Positions 1-5,523 of a DNA stretch of 6,821 nucleotides are shown here, piece by piece. The position numbers and the translations under genes were made by a program. Under the pieces are notes generated by a model that was given only the letters and a program-made list of their open reading frames with translations, was not told the origin of the DNA and did not search any database. The stretch covers positions 1-6,821 of the forward strand of contig DAOTTO010000589.1 in NCBI GenBank assembly GCA_034437895.1, in the 5' to 3' direction. Position 1 is the stretch's first letter. Each line of letters opens with the position of its first letter. Source of the stretch: JANRLJ01 sp034437895 (GTDB lineage Bacteria > Chloroflexota > Anaerolineae > Aggregatilineales > Phototrophicaceae).

Positions 1-92
1 GATTATAACGGAATAGAACCAAATCGGCTATCAGGGTGATAAGAGGGAAACGAAAATGAACAAGGTATTTATCCGTTTTAGCAATTAATATT
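1..92. other. Gene-free left edge
   Basis: No supportable gene is seen here. The only start codon preceded by a purine-rich stretch (ATG at 56) opens a frame of ten codons. The segment may be the tail or leader of something outside the window. Confidence 0.4.
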
Positions 93-227
93 AGGGCTTT
101 CGCTCACGCATTTACCCCACCCCTAAATCCCCTCCCCATTGCATGGAGAGGGGACTTCAAGATGCGTTTTTCTCCCCCTCTCCAAGTATTGGAGAGGGGG
201 CCGGGGGATGAGGTAAGCGAAAGTCCT
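93..227. repeat. MITE-like palindromic repeat with two GC-rich hairpins
   Basis: A 12-base terminal inverted repeat bounds the element: AGGGCTTTCGCT at 93-104 and AGCGAAAGTCCT at 216-227 (11 of 12 complementary). Inside are two hairpins. One is imperfect (about 129-153, CCCCTCC / GGAGAGGGG). The other is a perfect 12-bp stem (CCCCCTCTCCAA at about 175-186, loop GTA, TTGGAGAGGGGG to about 201). No coding potential is convincing. Similar C-rich/G-rich palindromes are common interspersed repeats in Chloroflexota and cyanobacteria (from memory). It begins 13 bp downstream of the hydrolase stop codon and could also fold as a bidirectional transcription barrier. CAATTA occurs on both flanks (82-87 and 237-242) but is not adjacent to the terminal repeats, so a target duplication is doubtful. 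Confidence 0.7.
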
Positions 228-239
228 GAAGATAATCAA

Positions 240-1016
240 TTACACCTTTTGGAGTCCATCCGGCAGCGGTTGCGCCTCCACCCATGCCCGGATCATAGCC
301 GTGAACAACTGCGGAAATTCCCCATTCCAGCCATGATGGGCATTCGGCACGAGGACCGCCGCCGCATTGGGAATAACCTGCGGAAAGGTGCTTAGGCCGT
401 TTTGATTCGCTTTTGCTTCCGCCGTCCCCGCAACTGCCAAAAAGCGCTGTGTGCGCTCGCTTAATACAGATGGCAGTACAAAATCGGTTATTTCGCCGAA
501 CAACCGCCGGATGGTGTTGGGGCTGACACGTTTGTTGTCTCGCCTAAACAGCGGCGCGGCATCAGATGGCAGTTGCATCAGTTTGATGTTCATATCGATG
601 TAGGGATCCCACTTCATCAGCGGCGACAAGGCATAGACCAGTCCTTTGTAGAACCAGGTGGGTGTCAGCGGTTTAGGACTCACACCGCTCACGATCACGG
701 TTTCCACCACGTCAGGGTGATCAGCCAGCAGCTTTATGGCGACATAACCGCCCAACGATAACCCGACCACATGCGCTTTGCCATTGACTGCTTGCGCTCT
801 GATAATGGCTGCGACCTGCGCCGCGCTGCCCGCCAGCGACTGCCATGTTTCGCGGTAACTTTCGCCGTTGCCGGGAAGGTCGATTGCGAGACAGTGATAC
901 TCCGGATTCAGCGCCGCCACTTGCTCCGTCCACATCCAACTGCTCACCCCCAACCCATGCAGAAACACAATCGCTGGGGCGCTTTCCGACCCGGTTGACT
1001 CCACATATAAACTCAT
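240..1016 (-). CDS. Alpha/beta hydrolase family protein
   Basis: A 258-residue cytosolic alpha/beta-hydrolase; length is normal for the single-domain family. The N-terminal strand leads into an oxyanion-type HGLG motif (residues 20-23), followed by DLPGNGES (46-53). The nucleophile elbow is GLSLGG (85-90), with Ser87 the predicted nucleophile. The C-terminal motif NAHHGWN (225-231) supplies the catalytic His. The acid is less clear; Glu200 in AGTAEA is a candidate. A helical cap spans roughly 115-190. There is no signal peptide or membrane helix. The substrate cannot be read from sequence; esterase, lactonase or C-C hydrolase are all possible. The ATG at 1014-1016 overlaps the stop of the upstream regulator (ATGA), and AAGGA six bases before it is a good ribosome site, so the pair is a translationally coupled operon. 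The regulator probably controls this enzyme. Confidence 0.93.
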   Translation of the reverse strand: MSLYVESTGSESAPAIVFLHGLGVSSWMWTEQVAALNPEYHCLAIDLPGNGESYRETWQSLAGSAAQVAAIIRAQAVNGKAHVVGLSLGGYVAIKLLADHPDVVETVIVSGVSPKPLTPTWFYKGLVYALSPLMKWDPYIDMNIKLMQLPSDAAPLFRRDNKRVSPNTIRRLFGEITDFVLPSVLSERTQRFLAVAGTAEAKANQNGLSTFPQVIPNAAAVLVPNAHHGWNGEFPQLFTAMIRAWVEAQPLPDGLQKV

Positions 1017-1585
1017 GATTCGTCCTTTTTGTCTGGAATAACGACGGAAGCCAGCGTAAAGCGTTTGCGCTGTGGGGCTGGTTGGCAGGCCAGCATCCGT
1101 CCCACCAATGCATCCAATTCCGCGCTGAACTGCGCCCGTTCTTCATCACTCAGGTAGATGACTGCCCGGTTATAAGACAGGCCATCTTCGAGCGCTAACG
1201 CAAGGTCGCAGGTTTGGATGTAATCGGTAAAGGAGTCGATCAAGGCCACTGCATAAATGGTGAAGTAGCGAATGTGGTCTTGTGGACTCAGGCTCGCAAT
1301 ATCTTCCGGCGAAAGACGGCTACCGCCCTGCGCGATGCGATAGGTGCGTTCCACCGCGCCATTAACCCGCTTTTCCTCCATTACTTCCAAAATGCCACCT
1401 CCCACCAACTTTTTGATGTGGCGGTATAAGGTGGCTTGTGGGATGTCTGGCAGCACCTCTGCCAACTGCTGTGATGTACGCTCCCGCCCGGAAAACTCGG
1501 TCATAATGCGGATTCGCACCGGATGCAGCAGCAAATCGGCTTTCGTCTTTCTCACAGAGACATTCACGACGTTAACCATTCTCAT
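1013..1585 (-). CDS. ArsR-like winged helix-turn-helix transcriptional regulator
   Basis: A 190-residue DNA-binding regulator. An N-terminal winged HTH covers about residues 14-85: LLLHPVRIRIM is the first helix, TSQQLAEVL the second, IPQATLYRHIKKL the recognition helix (48-60), and a basic wing follows (about 66-84, ending ERTYRIA). Residues 90-185 form a helical C-terminal region, probably for dimerisation or ligand sensing. The fold matches ArsR/HTH_20-type regulators; the effector is unknown. A TTG at 1628-1630 would add 15 residues, but that TTG lies inside a good -35 box (TTGACC), so ATG at 1583-1585 is preferred; ATG at 1577-1579 is also possible. The leader is very short with no Shine-Dalgarno sequence. 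It overlaps the hydrolase gene by ATGA. Direct repeats in its promoter suggest autoregulation. Confidence 0.9.
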   Translation of the reverse strand: MRMVNVVNVSVRKTKADLLLHPVRIRIMTEFSGRERTSQQLAEVLPDIPQATLYRHIKKLVGGGILEVMEEKRVNGAVERTYRIAQGGSRLSPEDIASLSPQDHIRYFTIYAVALIDSFTDYIQTCDLALALEDGLSYNRAVIYLSDEERAQFSAELDALVGRMLACQPAPQRKRFTLASVVIPDKKDES

Positions 1586-1623
1586 TATTGATAACAGATA
1601 AAGTCTATTCTCAATTGTGATAA
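1578..1623. promoter_or_regulatory. Direct-repeat operator, probably for autoregulation
   Basis: Two 17-bp copies, read on the minus strand, share 14 of 17 bases with the pattern TTATCAnnAnTGAGAAT: TTATCACAATTGAGAAT at 1607-1623 and TTATCAATAATGAGAAT at 1578-1594. They are spaced 29 bp start to start. The first sits between the -35 and -10 boxes; the second covers the start codon. This placement would block transcription when bound. The first copy also has a CAATTG core with partial dyad symmetry. The binder is inferred to be the adjacent winged-helix regulator. Confidence 0.55.
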
Positions 1624-1630
1624 TGGTCAA
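1602..1630 (-). promoter_or_regulatory. Sigma-70-type promoter of the regulator-hydrolase operon
   Basis: On the minus strand, TTGACC (1625-1630) is followed after exactly 17 bases by TAGACT (1602-1607; 4 of 6 matches to the -10 consensus). The predicted transcript starts around 1593-1597 and leaves a leader of only about 8-15 bases before ATG 1583-1585. This also explains why the TTG codon in the -35 box should not be taken as the start. Confidence 0.5.
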
Positions 1631-1650
1631 GAGGCAGTTTATCGAAAAAT

Positions 1651-1691
1651 GCCGTAAGACCCCTAGCTTTAGCTATGGGGATATAAGGCGT
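1651..1691 (+). repeat. IS200/IS605-type right-end hairpin remnant (first copy)
   Basis: The stem CCCC-TAGC (1660-1667), loop TTTA, GCTA-t-GGGG (1672-1680) has the pyrimidine-stem/TTTA-loop/purine-stem form typical of TnpB-associated right ends, where it forms the 3' hairpin of omega RNA. In the plus frame the DNA reads KTPSFSYGDIR, which I recall as a recurrent C-terminal tail of annotated TnpB proteins. No TnpB catalytic region (RuvC-like DEC or zinc-finger CxxC motifs) precedes it. On the minus strand the hairpin is followed by TTACGGCATTTTT, so it may also act as a transcription terminator. Confidence 0.5.
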
Positions 1692-1867
1692 AGAAAATCT
1701 TGCAGCTTGAAATTGTTGGCGCTATACTTCCATTCATTCAATTGGCGCATTGCACGAGGCGTAAAAACTCGGTAACTGAGCCAATCGAGGCACTTTAACA
1801 ACGGAATATAGGCGGTTGTGGCAAATAGGTTGCCACGTAAAATATTCAACCAACAATGTCTTTCACA
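1673..1867 (-). other. Minus-strand open stretch, possible C-terminal gene remnant
   Basis: A 64-codon open frame on the minus strand runs from just after a TAA (1868-1870) to a TAG (1673-1675), the stop lying inside the first IS-type hairpin. The translation is protein-like in composition (for example PRAMRQLNEWKYSANNF, then FLRLISP at the end), but I do not recognise the family. There is no good start; the only ATG is at 1748-1750. It may be a leftover 3' end of a gene broken by IS activity. An open stretch this long can also arise by chance, and the plus strand is open here too. Confidence 0.2.
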
Positions 1868-1983
1868 TTAAAACCATTGGGGCATCAATGGTTAAGCCGA
1901 GCGATAATAAGCCGAAGGTTCGCCTTCGCTGTCGCGTAGAGGCTAGAAGCCCACGCCTAAAGGCGGGGGGAGTATGTCACTGA
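1780..1983 (+). pseudogene. TnpB C-terminal tail remnant (IS200/IS605 family)
   Basis: The plus frame is open from after TGA 1777-1779 to TGA 1981-1983. The last 35 or so residues, from IGASMVKPSDNK through VEARSPRL to KAGGVCH, look like the poorly conserved C-terminal tail of IS605-type TnpB proteins; the VEARSPRL ending is characteristic (from memory). Nothing upstream looks like the RuvC-like nuclease core, so this is at most a tail left after deletion, or a short non-autonomous derivative. The start of the remnant is not defined; 1872-1983 is the supportable part. Confidence 0.5.
1870..1980 (+). ncRNA. Omega-RNA-like right end of an IS200/IS605 element
   Basis: The segment ends with GAAGCCC, a stem CGCC (1954-1957), loop TAAA, GGCG (1962-1965), an outer CCC/GGG stem, then AGTATGTCAC (1971-1980). 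This is the usual right-end layout of IS605-type TnpB elements, where the transcript forms the guide scaffold and the bases directly 3' (here from 1981, running into the end of the sigma factor gene) act as the guide. The internal CGAAGGTTCGCCTTCG region (about 1914-1929) could form another stem. Whether it is transcribed is unknown. No tnpB or tnpA is in the window, so activity would need a partner in trans. Confidence 0.5.
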
Positions 1984-1991
1984 ATGAATTC

Positions 1992-3272
1992 CTAAAGCAG
2001 GGCTTGTTCCACTTCGCCCAAACGGCGGCGCAGAAAAGATTGTTCGACGGCGTTCTGGCATAAATCGAGCGCCTTACGATAGGCATCCCGTGCTTCATCC
2101 AGCCAGCCGCCGCGCCGGAGCAAATCGGCTTTCGCAGCATGAAACAGATAATAGTCGTTCAAGTCATTGTCATCTTCCAGCGCATCCAGCAAGCGCATTC
2201 CGGCTGCCGCGCCCCTCGCCATAGCGACTGCCACCGCCTGATTCAATTTGACCACAGGCGAGGGACTCATGATGACCAACGTGCCATACAACGCCGCGAT
2301 CTGCGCCCAATCGGTGTCTTCGGCGTGGGCGGCCTCGGCATGGAGCGCAGCAATCGCGGCCTGCACCTGATACGCGCCCGGTGCGCCCATATTCAGCGCT
2401 TGCTCGACCAAGCGAATCCCTTCTACGATTTCGGCGGAATCCCACAACGTCCGATCTTGATCTTCCAGCAGCACCAGTTCGCCCGCTTGACTAATCCGTG
2501 CATCACGCCGCGAATCGGTCAGCAGGAGCAGGGCCAGCAAACCGAGCGCTTCCGGGTCAATGCTGAGGAGGGGTTCGGCTTCCAACAAGTCGATCAAAAT
2601 CCGCGCTAACCGAATGGCCTCCGCACACAATTCTTGGCGGATGAGGGTGTCGCCAGTCGTGGTCGTGTAGCCTTCATTGAAGATAAGGTAAATCACCGTC
2701 AGCACCGCGTCCAGCCGTTCATGCAGCGAATCAGGCGGCGGGACGCGATAAGGTATGCCAGCATCCCGGATTTTACGTTTCGCCCGTACCAGCCGCTGTG
2801 CCATCGTCGGCACTGGGACGAGGAAAGCCGCCGCAATATCGGGTGTCGAGAGGCCGCCGAGGGTGTGTAGCGTCAGAGCGACCTGGGATTCTAGGGCTAA
2901 GGCGGGATGGCAGCAGGTGAAGATCAATTTAAGGCGTTCATCCGGGATGCTGTCTACGTCCATGTTCTCGTCCTCATCAGTGGCGCTGTTTTCCATATCC
3001 GCCAGCGCTTGCAGGGTGGCTTTTTTTCGTTCTAAAGTGCTGTCGCGGCGCAGACGGTCAATGGCGCGGCGTTTGGCGATGGTCGTCATCCATGCGCCGG
3101 GATTCTGCGGAATACCGTCGATAGGCCAGCGTTCCAGTGCGATGATGAGCGCTTCTTGCAACGCATCCTCCGCCTGCTCAAAATCACCCAACACGCTGAT
3201 GAGTGTGGCGATCACGCGCCCTGCTTCTTGTTTGAAGGTTCGCTCAATCACGCTTGATACACTTAGACTCAT
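1992..3272 (-). CDS. ECF42-type RNA polymerase sigma factor with C-terminal extension
   Basis: A 426-residue sigma factor. Region 2 covers about 8-77, with GDFEQAEDALQEALIIALERW and the 2.3/2.4 segment NPGAWMTTIAKRRAIDRLRR. A variable acidic linker (about 90-110) joins it to region 4 at about 112-170 (DERLKLIFTCCHPAL, then the HTH LSTPDIAAAFLVPVPTMAQRLVRAKRKIR). Residues 180-426 form the long helical extension of the ECF42 group, with the IFNEGY motif (198-203) and a TPR-like C-terminus (about 375-424). ECF42 factors lack a classical anti-sigma gene and pair with DGPF proteins, as here; the extension is thought to control activity. ATG at 3270-3272 fits the family N-terminus and has GGTG five bases upstream. 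ATG at 3330-3332 adds 20 non-conserved residues. It lies 96 bp downstream of the DGPF gene, probably co-transcribed. Confidence 0.94.
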   Translation of the reverse strand: MSLSVSSVIERTFKQEAGRVIATLISVLGDFEQAEDALQEALIIALERWPIDGIPQNPGAWMTTIAKRRAIDRLRRDSTLERKKATLQALADMENSATDEDENMDVDSIPDERLKLIFTCCHPALALESQVALTLHTLGGLSTPDIAAAFLVPVPTMAQRLVRAKRKIRDAGIPYRVPPPDSLHERLDAVLTVIYLIFNEGYTTTTGDTLIRQELCAEAIRLARILIDLLEAEPLLSIDPEALGLLALLLLTDSRRDARISQAGELVLLEDQDRTLWDSAEIVEGIRLVEQALNMGAPGAYQVQAAIAALHAEAAHAEDTDWAQIAALYGTLVIMSPSPVVKLNQAVAVAMARGAAAGMRLLDALEDDNDLNDYYLFHAAKADLLRRGGWLDEARDAYRKALDLCQNAVEQSFLRRRLGEVEQALL

Positions 3273-3368
3273 AGGTTCACCATCTCGCTTAAGGTTGTCG
3301 GTCAAAGGCAAGGGAAGGGCATCATCAACCATGCCCTCGCCACTTACGATGAGAAAGGTAGTTTATGC

Positions 3369-3731
3369 CTATGGACGGTTATCGCCCAGTTCCATAATCG
3401 GGCGGACTTCGATGCTGCCGATGGAAACATAGGGGATTTTGGTCGCCAGTTCGATAGCTTCATCCAAATCCTTGCAGTCGAGGATGTAGTAACCGCCCAA
3501 CTGTTCGTGGGTTTCCGCGAAGGGGCCATCGGTGGTGAGTGTTTTGCCGTCACGGATGCGGACGGTGGTGGCGGTGTGGCTGGGCGTGAGCGCTTCGCCA
3601 CCACGCAGTACGCCACGCTGGGCTGCTTCGGCATTAAATGCCCCATAAGCTGCCCAATTGGCACCTTGTTCTTCGGGGGTCATATTCTGGAAAACGGATT
3701 CGCTGGTGTAGATCAGTACTAAATAACGCAT
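3369..3731 (-). CDS. YCII/DGPF domain protein, partner of the ECF42 sigma factor
   Basis: A 120-residue single-domain protein of the YCII-related (DGPF) superfamily, of usual length. It begins with the typical strand MRYLVLIYTSE, continues with MTPEEQGANWAAYGAF, and carries the signature TDGPFAE at 67-73, then GGYYILDCKDLDEAIELA (79-96) and a C-terminal IEVRPIMEL (107-115). It has a ferredoxin-like alpha/beta fold and no signal peptide or membrane segment. The family's biochemical activity is unknown; such genes are the standard neighbours and targets of ECF42 sigma factors. AGGGAG nine bases before the ATG is a good ribosome site. It is first in the operon with the sigma factor and is preceded by an ECF42-like promoter, so it is probably expressed when the sigma factor is active. 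Confidence 0.95.
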   Translation of the reverse strand: MRYLVLIYTSESVFQNMTPEEQGANWAAYGAFNAEAAQRGVLRGGEALTPSHTATTVRIRDGKTLTTDGPFAETHEQLGGYYILDCKDLDEAIELATKIPYVSIGSIEVRPIMELGDNRP

Positions 3732-3792
3732 GGTATTTTGCTCCCTGTTTTGAATGATGATGGGCGATTAATTTCGCCGTTCTATCAATACG

Positions 3793-3818
3793 TCGAACAA
3801 GCCTGACCAGAATCGACA
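3793..3818 (-). promoter_or_regulatory. ECF42-type promoter of the DGPF-sigma operon
   Basis: On the minus strand, TGTCGA (3813-3818) is followed by exactly 17 bases and then CGA (3793-3795, within CGACGT). This matches the bipartite target reported for ECF42 sigma factors (TGTCGA at -35, CGA/TC at -10; from memory of work in Streptomyces). The transcript would start about 50 bases before the DGPF ATG. The match supports positive autoregulation of the operon by its own sigma factor. Confidence 0.75.
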
Positions 3819-3897
3819 TCTTTGACAGACCAATTTTGCAAATTCGTGAAACTCGCTAAAATTCCTTTATAGATGTGGGGACTTGCGTCATCCTCTA

Positions 3898-3911
3898 TGT
3901 TACAATATTCT
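3898..3911 (+). promoter_or_regulatory. Extended -10 promoter of the STAS-amidohydrolase gene
   Basis: TGTTACAAT (3898-3906) is an extended -10 element, with TACAAT matching 5 of 6 consensus bases. An alternative overlapping reading is TTGCGT (3883-3888), 17 bases, TATTCT (3906-3911). Either gives a leader of roughly 25-31 bases before ATG 3944. The Shine-Dalgarno sequence is weak (AGAG, nine bases before the start). Confidence 0.45.
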
Positions 3912-3943
3912 CATCTTTCTCAGAATCTTTAGAGTAACCATTC

Positions 3944-5173
3944 ATGATTAGCATCGATTCCCGGCATATTGGCTCCGTGACTCTTATGGAACTCCGAGGT
4001 CGGATGGACAGCACCTCTCGCAGCCTGATGATGTCGGCGCTAGAGCAGGAACTGGCGAAATCTGATCGTCAGATTATCCTCAACCTTAAGGATGTCGAAT
4101 ACATCAGCACCTCCGGCTTGAAGATGCTGCGCCGACTGCACGAGGCAACAGGCACGGTACGCATCGCTCGACCTTCGGATCGGGTGCGCGATGTGCTGCA
4201 AATGACGGGTCTTGATACCTCCTATGGGATCTACGAGTCCGAGACGCAGGCCATCCATGCGATCACGCCCATCGTGAATGCCCATACCCATCTTGAGCAG
4301 GGCTGGCTGGATGAACATCGTCCCGGTGTGGCAGGAGTGGATTTTCTCGATTGGCTGGTCGGCACAGTCAGCGGACGCACAGCAGCATTAGGCGATAGGC
4401 GCGAAAAGACCCTACACGGTGCGATTGAACGCGGCATTCAAGCGATGATTGATGCCGGGACGACCACCGTTGGCGATATTTCAAAAACAGGCTTGAGCAT
4501 CGAGCCGCTGATTCGGTCAGGCTTGCGCGGCACCATCTATGTCGAGATGAGCGGCAGTACACCAGACAAAGCCGAAGCGCGTTTTGATGAAGTCCGCGCT
4601 TTGATCGACCAATGGCGACCTAAAGCGCAAAGTGGGCTGCGAATCGGCCTTTCCCCCCATACAGCCTATACTATCCATCCGGAGTGGTGGCCTAAAATTT
4701 TGGAGTATGCGCGTAAGGAAGATTTGCCGTTATGCATCCATGCGGCGGAAAGCCCAACGGAGCATGAAGCCTTCACGAAAGGCACAGGCGCATTGATCGC
4801 CCATCTGAAAAACAGTGGCGCGGGATTCAAACCGCCGATGAAATCACCCATCGCCTATTTAGACGAAATCGGCGCGTTGGCGCTCAAGCCGCTGTTGGTA
4901 CATTGTGTTCAGGTGGATAATGACGACATCCGCCGGATTAAAGCCAGCGGCAGCACCGTTGTACACTGCCCTCGCAGCAATTTACGCTTACACTGCGGAC
5001 GGATGCCGCTGGAGAAATTTCTCGTGGCAGGGATTCCGGTTTATCTAGGCACGGACAGCCTCGGCAGCAGTCCATCACTGAATGTTATGGATGAGCTTGA
5101 AACCGCCGTCGCGCTGCATTATGAGCATGTCCCGGTGGCGCAAATCGAAAAATTGGTGCATGTGGCTTTATAG
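3944..5173 (+). CDS. STAS domain fused to truncated metal-dependent amidohydrolase/deaminase
   Basis: A 409-residue protein of two unrelated parts in one frame. Residues 1-106 are a STAS (anti-anti-sigma antagonist) domain with YISTSGLKML (53-62); Thr56 occupies the usual phospho-Ser position. From residue 109 (PIVNAHTHLE) comes the TIM-barrel core of the SAH/guanine/aminofutalosine-deaminase branch of amidohydrolases. Metal ligands and catalytic residues are present: H114 and H116, H239, H266 with E269 and E273 in HAAESPTEHE, H320 in LVHC, H341, and D371 in GTDSLGS. The N-terminal beta-strands that normally precede PGxVNAHTHLE are absent, replaced by STAS. The C-terminal beta-domain half (normally about 50-70 residues after the LVHVA region) is also missing; the frame stops in filler DNA. 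Substrate is unknown. It could be a regulated enzyme, a non-catalytic scaffold, or a decayed or misassembled gene. Confidence 0.9.
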   Translation: MISIDSRHIGSVTLMELRGRMDSTSRSLMMSALEQELAKSDRQIILNLKDVEYISTSGLKMLRRLHEATGTVRIARPSDRVRDVLQMTGLDTSYGIYESETQAIHAITPIVNAHTHLEQGWLDEHRPGVAGVDFLDWLVGTVSGRTAALGDRREKTLHGAIERGIQAMIDAGTTTVGDISKTGLSIEPLIRSGLRGTIYVEMSGSTPDKAEARFDEVRALIDQWRPKAQSGLRIGLSPHTAYTIHPEWWPKILEYARKEDLPLCIHAAESPTEHEAFTKGTGALIAHLKNSGAGFKPPMKSPIAYLDEIGALALKPLLVHCVQVDNDDIRRIKASGSTVVHCPRSNLRLHCGRMPLEKFLVAGIPVYLGTDSLGSSPSLNVMDELETAVALHYEHVPVAQIEKLVHVAL

Positions 5174-5198
5174 CGGTTAGCAGTTAGCCTTTAAAAAT

Positions 5199-5276
5199 CT
5201 TTTTGAGCCGCAGAGAACACGGAGAATTGAAGTTCAAATACTTCGTGTCGTCACTGCGTTTAGGTGGTTTAAAAAA
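5199..5276. repeat. Imperfect inverted repeat of the CCGCAGAGA/CACGAAG type
   Basis: The left arm CGCAGAGAACACGGAG (5209-5224) pairs with the complement of CTTCGTGTCGTCACTGCG (5241-5258) with two extra bases in the right arm. The outer flanks TTTTTGAGCC and GGTGGTTTAAAAAA also roughly complement each other. Short intergenic inverted repeats of this kind, with 'CCGCAGAGACGCAGAG' or 'CCACGAAGACACGAAG' cores, recur in many environmental bacterial genomes (from memory). It lies 25 bp after the stop of the truncated amidohydrolase. Confidence 0.5.
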
Positions 5277-5370
5277 TTGAATGACTTTCCCTGTGTGCCA
5301 CAAGAGGTGAAACAACTTCGCCTTCAAAGTTTAGTATACAATTGAAGGGCGGAGAAGAAGAAAGCACAGC

Positions 5371-5496
5371 ATGTCAGCGGCATCGAAGTTCAATCCAGAA
5401 GTCCAATTTGCCTTAAAATCCAAACTCTATCTGCGGGCTTTACGTATCGCTTTTGATACCCTGAGCCTCTTGCAGCCTGTCCGTTTGGCTGCGTAA
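5371..5496 (+). CDS. Possible small ORF of unknown function, 41 codons
   Basis: ATG at 5371 opens a 41-residue frame ending TAA at 5494-5496. The translation (MSAASKFNPEVQFALKSKLY, then a leucine-rich, basic second half) could form an amphipathic helix. The purine-rich GGAGAAGAAGAAAG upstream is a plausible but badly spaced ribosome site; a TACAAT -10-like box lies at 5337-5342. I do not recognise the product. It may equally be the truncated 5' end of a lost gene or chance. Confidence 0.22.
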   Translation: MSAASKFNPEVQFALKSKLYLRALRIAFDTLSLLQPVRLAA

Positions 5497-5523
5497 CATA
5501 AGTCATTTAATTGCTCAAGCGAT

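Noticed and set aside
56..88. Ten-codon ORF after AGAGGG
   Set aside because: Too short and with no other support.
129..201. CRISPR-like repeated hairpins
   Set aside because: Only two unequal palindromes with no regular spacers; explained better as a MITE-like repeat.
162..395. 77-codon plus-strand ORF
   Set aside because: Starts inside the palindromic repeat and runs antisense over the end of the hydrolase gene.
1732..1989. Inverted 9-mer ATTCATTCA (1732-1740 and 1981-1989)
   Set aside because: Low-complexity sequence 240 bp apart, not located at element ends on the left side; probably chance.
2139..2609. 156-codon plus-strand ORF
   Set aside because: Antisense shadow of the sigma factor C-terminal extension.
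3273..3332. 20-residue N-terminal extension of the sigma factor
   Set aside because: Non-conserved, proline-rich, and the GAGG before ATG 3330 is only two bases away; the start at 3270-3272 fits ECF42 N-termini better. Not excluded.
2755..3432. 225-codon plus-strand ORF
   Set aside because: It lies antisense to the ECF42 sigma factor gene and its translation has no domain pattern; it mirrors the codon bias of the real gene.
3822..3827. Perfect TTGACA -35 box on the plus strand
   Set aside because: No acceptable -10 sequence follows at 16-18 bases; the TGTCAA on the other strand is more relevant to the ECF42 promoter.
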